Part shown: piece by piece, positions 5,520 to 6,302 of the stretch
How the letters are laid out: every line of letters begins with the position of its first letter
Position numbering within the stretch: position 1 is the first letter of the stretch
Origin: Clostridiaceae bacterium
GTDB taxonomy: Bacteria > Bacillota > Clostridia > Oscillospirales > Acutalibacteraceae
Assembly (NCBI GenBank): GCA_016292705.1
Contig: JAEDHZ010000093.1
Coordinates: forward strand, 1-6,302
DNA length: 6,302 nt
Reading direction: 5' to 3'
Notes under the pieces: model-generated
What the model saw: the letters and a program-made list of their open reading frames with translations, nothing else
Told to the model about the DNA's origin: nothing
Database searches by the model: none
Position numbers and translations under genes: made by a program

Positions 5520-5711
5520 CACAAATGTTCACTTGTTTTCATTTTTGAGTCCCCTTTTTTGTACTTATATGGTTTTTTTTGATGTTTTTTTCAACCCGCT
5601 CATCTATTATTCCGTTTTGTCTTAAATTTCATCCTCAGTCGGCTATCGCTTTTGTCAAAAACAAAGGCGATATTTTGTTCATTTTTACGGAAAGAATATT
5701 GAACCCAAACG
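5520..5711. other. AT-rich intergenic stretch with T-tracts, no gene seen
   Basis: Most of the 366-bp gap between the small membrane gene and the hydrolase. It holds five T-tracts (5536-5539, 5542-5546, 5555-5560, 5573-5580, 5585-5591), which on the minus strand are A-tracts upstream of the strong promoter. It also holds one hairpin (5645-5671). I find no credible open frame, tRNA or repeat family. Confidence 0.6.
5645..5671 (+). other. Isolated hairpin, terminator-like on the plus strand
   Basis: atcgcttttg (5645-5654) pairs with caaaggcgat (5662-5671) in ten pairs including one G-T, loop of seven. It is followed on the plus strand by attttgttcattttt, a broken T-run. No upstream plus-strand gene exists to be terminated, so it is either a barrier before the hydrolase promoter, the end of an unseen small RNA, or chance. 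Confidence 0.4.
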
Positions 5712-5740
5712 GTGAAAAAAACAAAAAAATATGGTAAAAT
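5712..5740 (+). promoter_or_regulatory. Probable promoter of the hydrolase gene
   Basis: GTGAAA (5712-5717, four of six matches), 17-bp spacer, TAAAAT (5735-5740), preceded by TGG as an extended -10. The predicted start is near 5747. A TATAAT at 5747-5752 lacks any suitable -35. Confidence 0.55.
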
Positions 5741-5754
5741 GTTTTTTATAATAT

Positions 5755-5771
5755 ATTGCATTATATGCAAT
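5755..5771. promoter_or_regulatory. Candidate operator or leader hairpin before the hydrolase
   Basis: attgcat-tat-atgcaat is a perfect 7-bp inverted repeat with a 3-base centre. It lies just after the predicted start and ends one base before GGAGG (5773-5777). It could bind a dimeric regulator, or fold in the mRNA next to the ribosome site. Confidence 0.45.
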
Positions 5772-5784
5772 CGGAGGTATTGTT

Positions 5785-6302
5785 ATGGCTGTTAAAAAAG
5801 AGTTTTATTTCCCGTCCGTTTCCAATCTTGCTGATATTCATGCTTGTTCGTTCTTTCCCGAAGACAGGGAAAGCGTAAAAGCTGTTATCCAGATTGCCCA
5901 CGGAATGGCGGAGCACCTTGAAAGATATGAAAAGTTTGCTTCCGTTCTTTGCGACAACGGCTTTGCCGTTTATATCAACGACCATCTCGGTCACGGAAAA
6001 AGCGTCAGGAACGATGACGAACTCGGTTACTTCGGCGAAAAGGACGGCTGGATGAACTTCATCGGCGACTGCCGTCAGCTCATGGAAATCGGCAAAAAGG
6101 AGAATCCCGGAAAGCCGTATATCTTCTTCGGTCATTCAATGGGCTCATTCGTTTCCCGTTCTTTCACAAGAAAATATGCCGATGAGCTCACCGGCGCAGT
6201 CTTCTGCGGAACAGCAGGCCCTAATCCGGCAGCAGGCGCAGGTATTTTACTTGCAAAAGCAGTCGGAAAAATCAAAGGCTCTCACTACCGCAGCAAGATG
6301 AT
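5785..6302 (+). CDS. Alpha/beta hydrolase, lysophospholipase/monoacylglycerol lipase type (3' end outside window)
   Basis: The first 172 residues are visible. The start is set by GGAGG 7 bases upstream. Residues 34-44 (VIQIAHGMAEH) carry the HG oxyanion-hole motif typical of the PldB/Hydrolase_4 group (COG2267). Residues 62-72 (VYINDHLGHGK) match the family's D-x-x-GHG strand. Residues 115-121 (FGHSMGS) form the nucleophile elbow with Ser118 as catalytic Ser. The Asp and His completing the triad would lie beyond the window. There is no signal peptide, so it is probably cytoplasmic and acts on lysophospholipids, monoacylglycerols or other esters; the substrate cannot be read from sequence. It has its own promoter. 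Confidence 0.92.
   Translation, partial: MAVKKEFYFPSVSNLADIHACSFFPEDRESVKAVIQIAHGMAEHLERYEKFASVLCDNGFAVYINDHLGHGKSVRNDDELGYFGEKDGWMNFIGDCRQLMEIGKKENPGKPYIFFGHSMGSFVSRSFTRKYADELTGAVFCGTAGPNPAAGAGILLAKAVGKIKGSHYRSKM

Noticed and set aside
5653..5658. TTGACA on the minus strand in the large intergenic region as a further promoter
   Set aside because: No acceptable -10 box lies 15-19 bp downstream on that strand, and it forms part of a hairpin.
5761..6135. 124-codon minus-strand frame opposite the hydrolase start
   Set aside because: It is antisense to a clear alpha/beta hydrolase and ends within that gene's leader; no promoter or ribosome site supports it.
1..6302. Mobile element, CRISPR array, riboswitch, tRNA or rRNA
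   Set aside because: No transposase or integrase fragments, regularly spaced repeats, long terminal inverted repeats or structured RNA signatures were seen; intergenic gaps are mostly short and explained by promoters and terminators.

Overview
The window looks like chromosomal DNA from a Gram-positive anaerobe of the Clostridia, possibly an Oscillospiraceae/Ruminococcaceae-type gut organism. This rests on strong GGAGG ribosome sites, intrinsic terminators, sigma-A-type promoters, a DNA polymerase I whose proofreading domain has lost its catalytic residues, a Spo0A-like receiver fragment, and a GAAC-N4-GTTC (Bacillus-type LexA) box. The lineage is inferred from protein and signal style, not from a search.

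Layout, left to right. (1) At 1-363 (+) is the 3' end of a receiver-domain protein resembling the Spo0A receiver but with no DNA-binding domain after it; a terminator follows. (2) At 515-1150 (-) is a small secreted protein with a signal peptide, an InlB/Flg_new-like beta repeat and a Cys cluster; it has its own near-consensus promoter containing a palindrome. (3) At 1354-2322 (-) is a DusB/NifR3-type tRNA dihydrouridine synthase. (4) At 2443-5040 (+) is polA, divergent from dus across a 120-bp region holding an inverted repeat. (5) A bidirectional terminator follows polA, and at 5188-5418 (-) is a 76-residue single-pass membrane protein. It has a perfect TTGACA/TATAAT promoter and a LexA-like operator just downstream of the predicted transcription start. 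(6) After a 366-bp AT-rich intergenic stretch, the 5' part of an alpha/beta hydrolase (lysophospholipase/monoacylglycerol lipase type) starts at 5785 (+) and runs off the window.

Every gene appears to be transcribed separately: each has its own promoter and/or terminator and neighbours are convergent or divergent, so there is no visible multi-gene operon. dus and polA are housekeeping genes. The most interesting element is the putative SOS-controlled small membrane protein beside polA. An LexA-repressed small membrane peptide suggests a damage-induced role such as a division checkpoint, but that function is inference only. I see no mobile element, CRISPR array, tRNA or rRNA gene.
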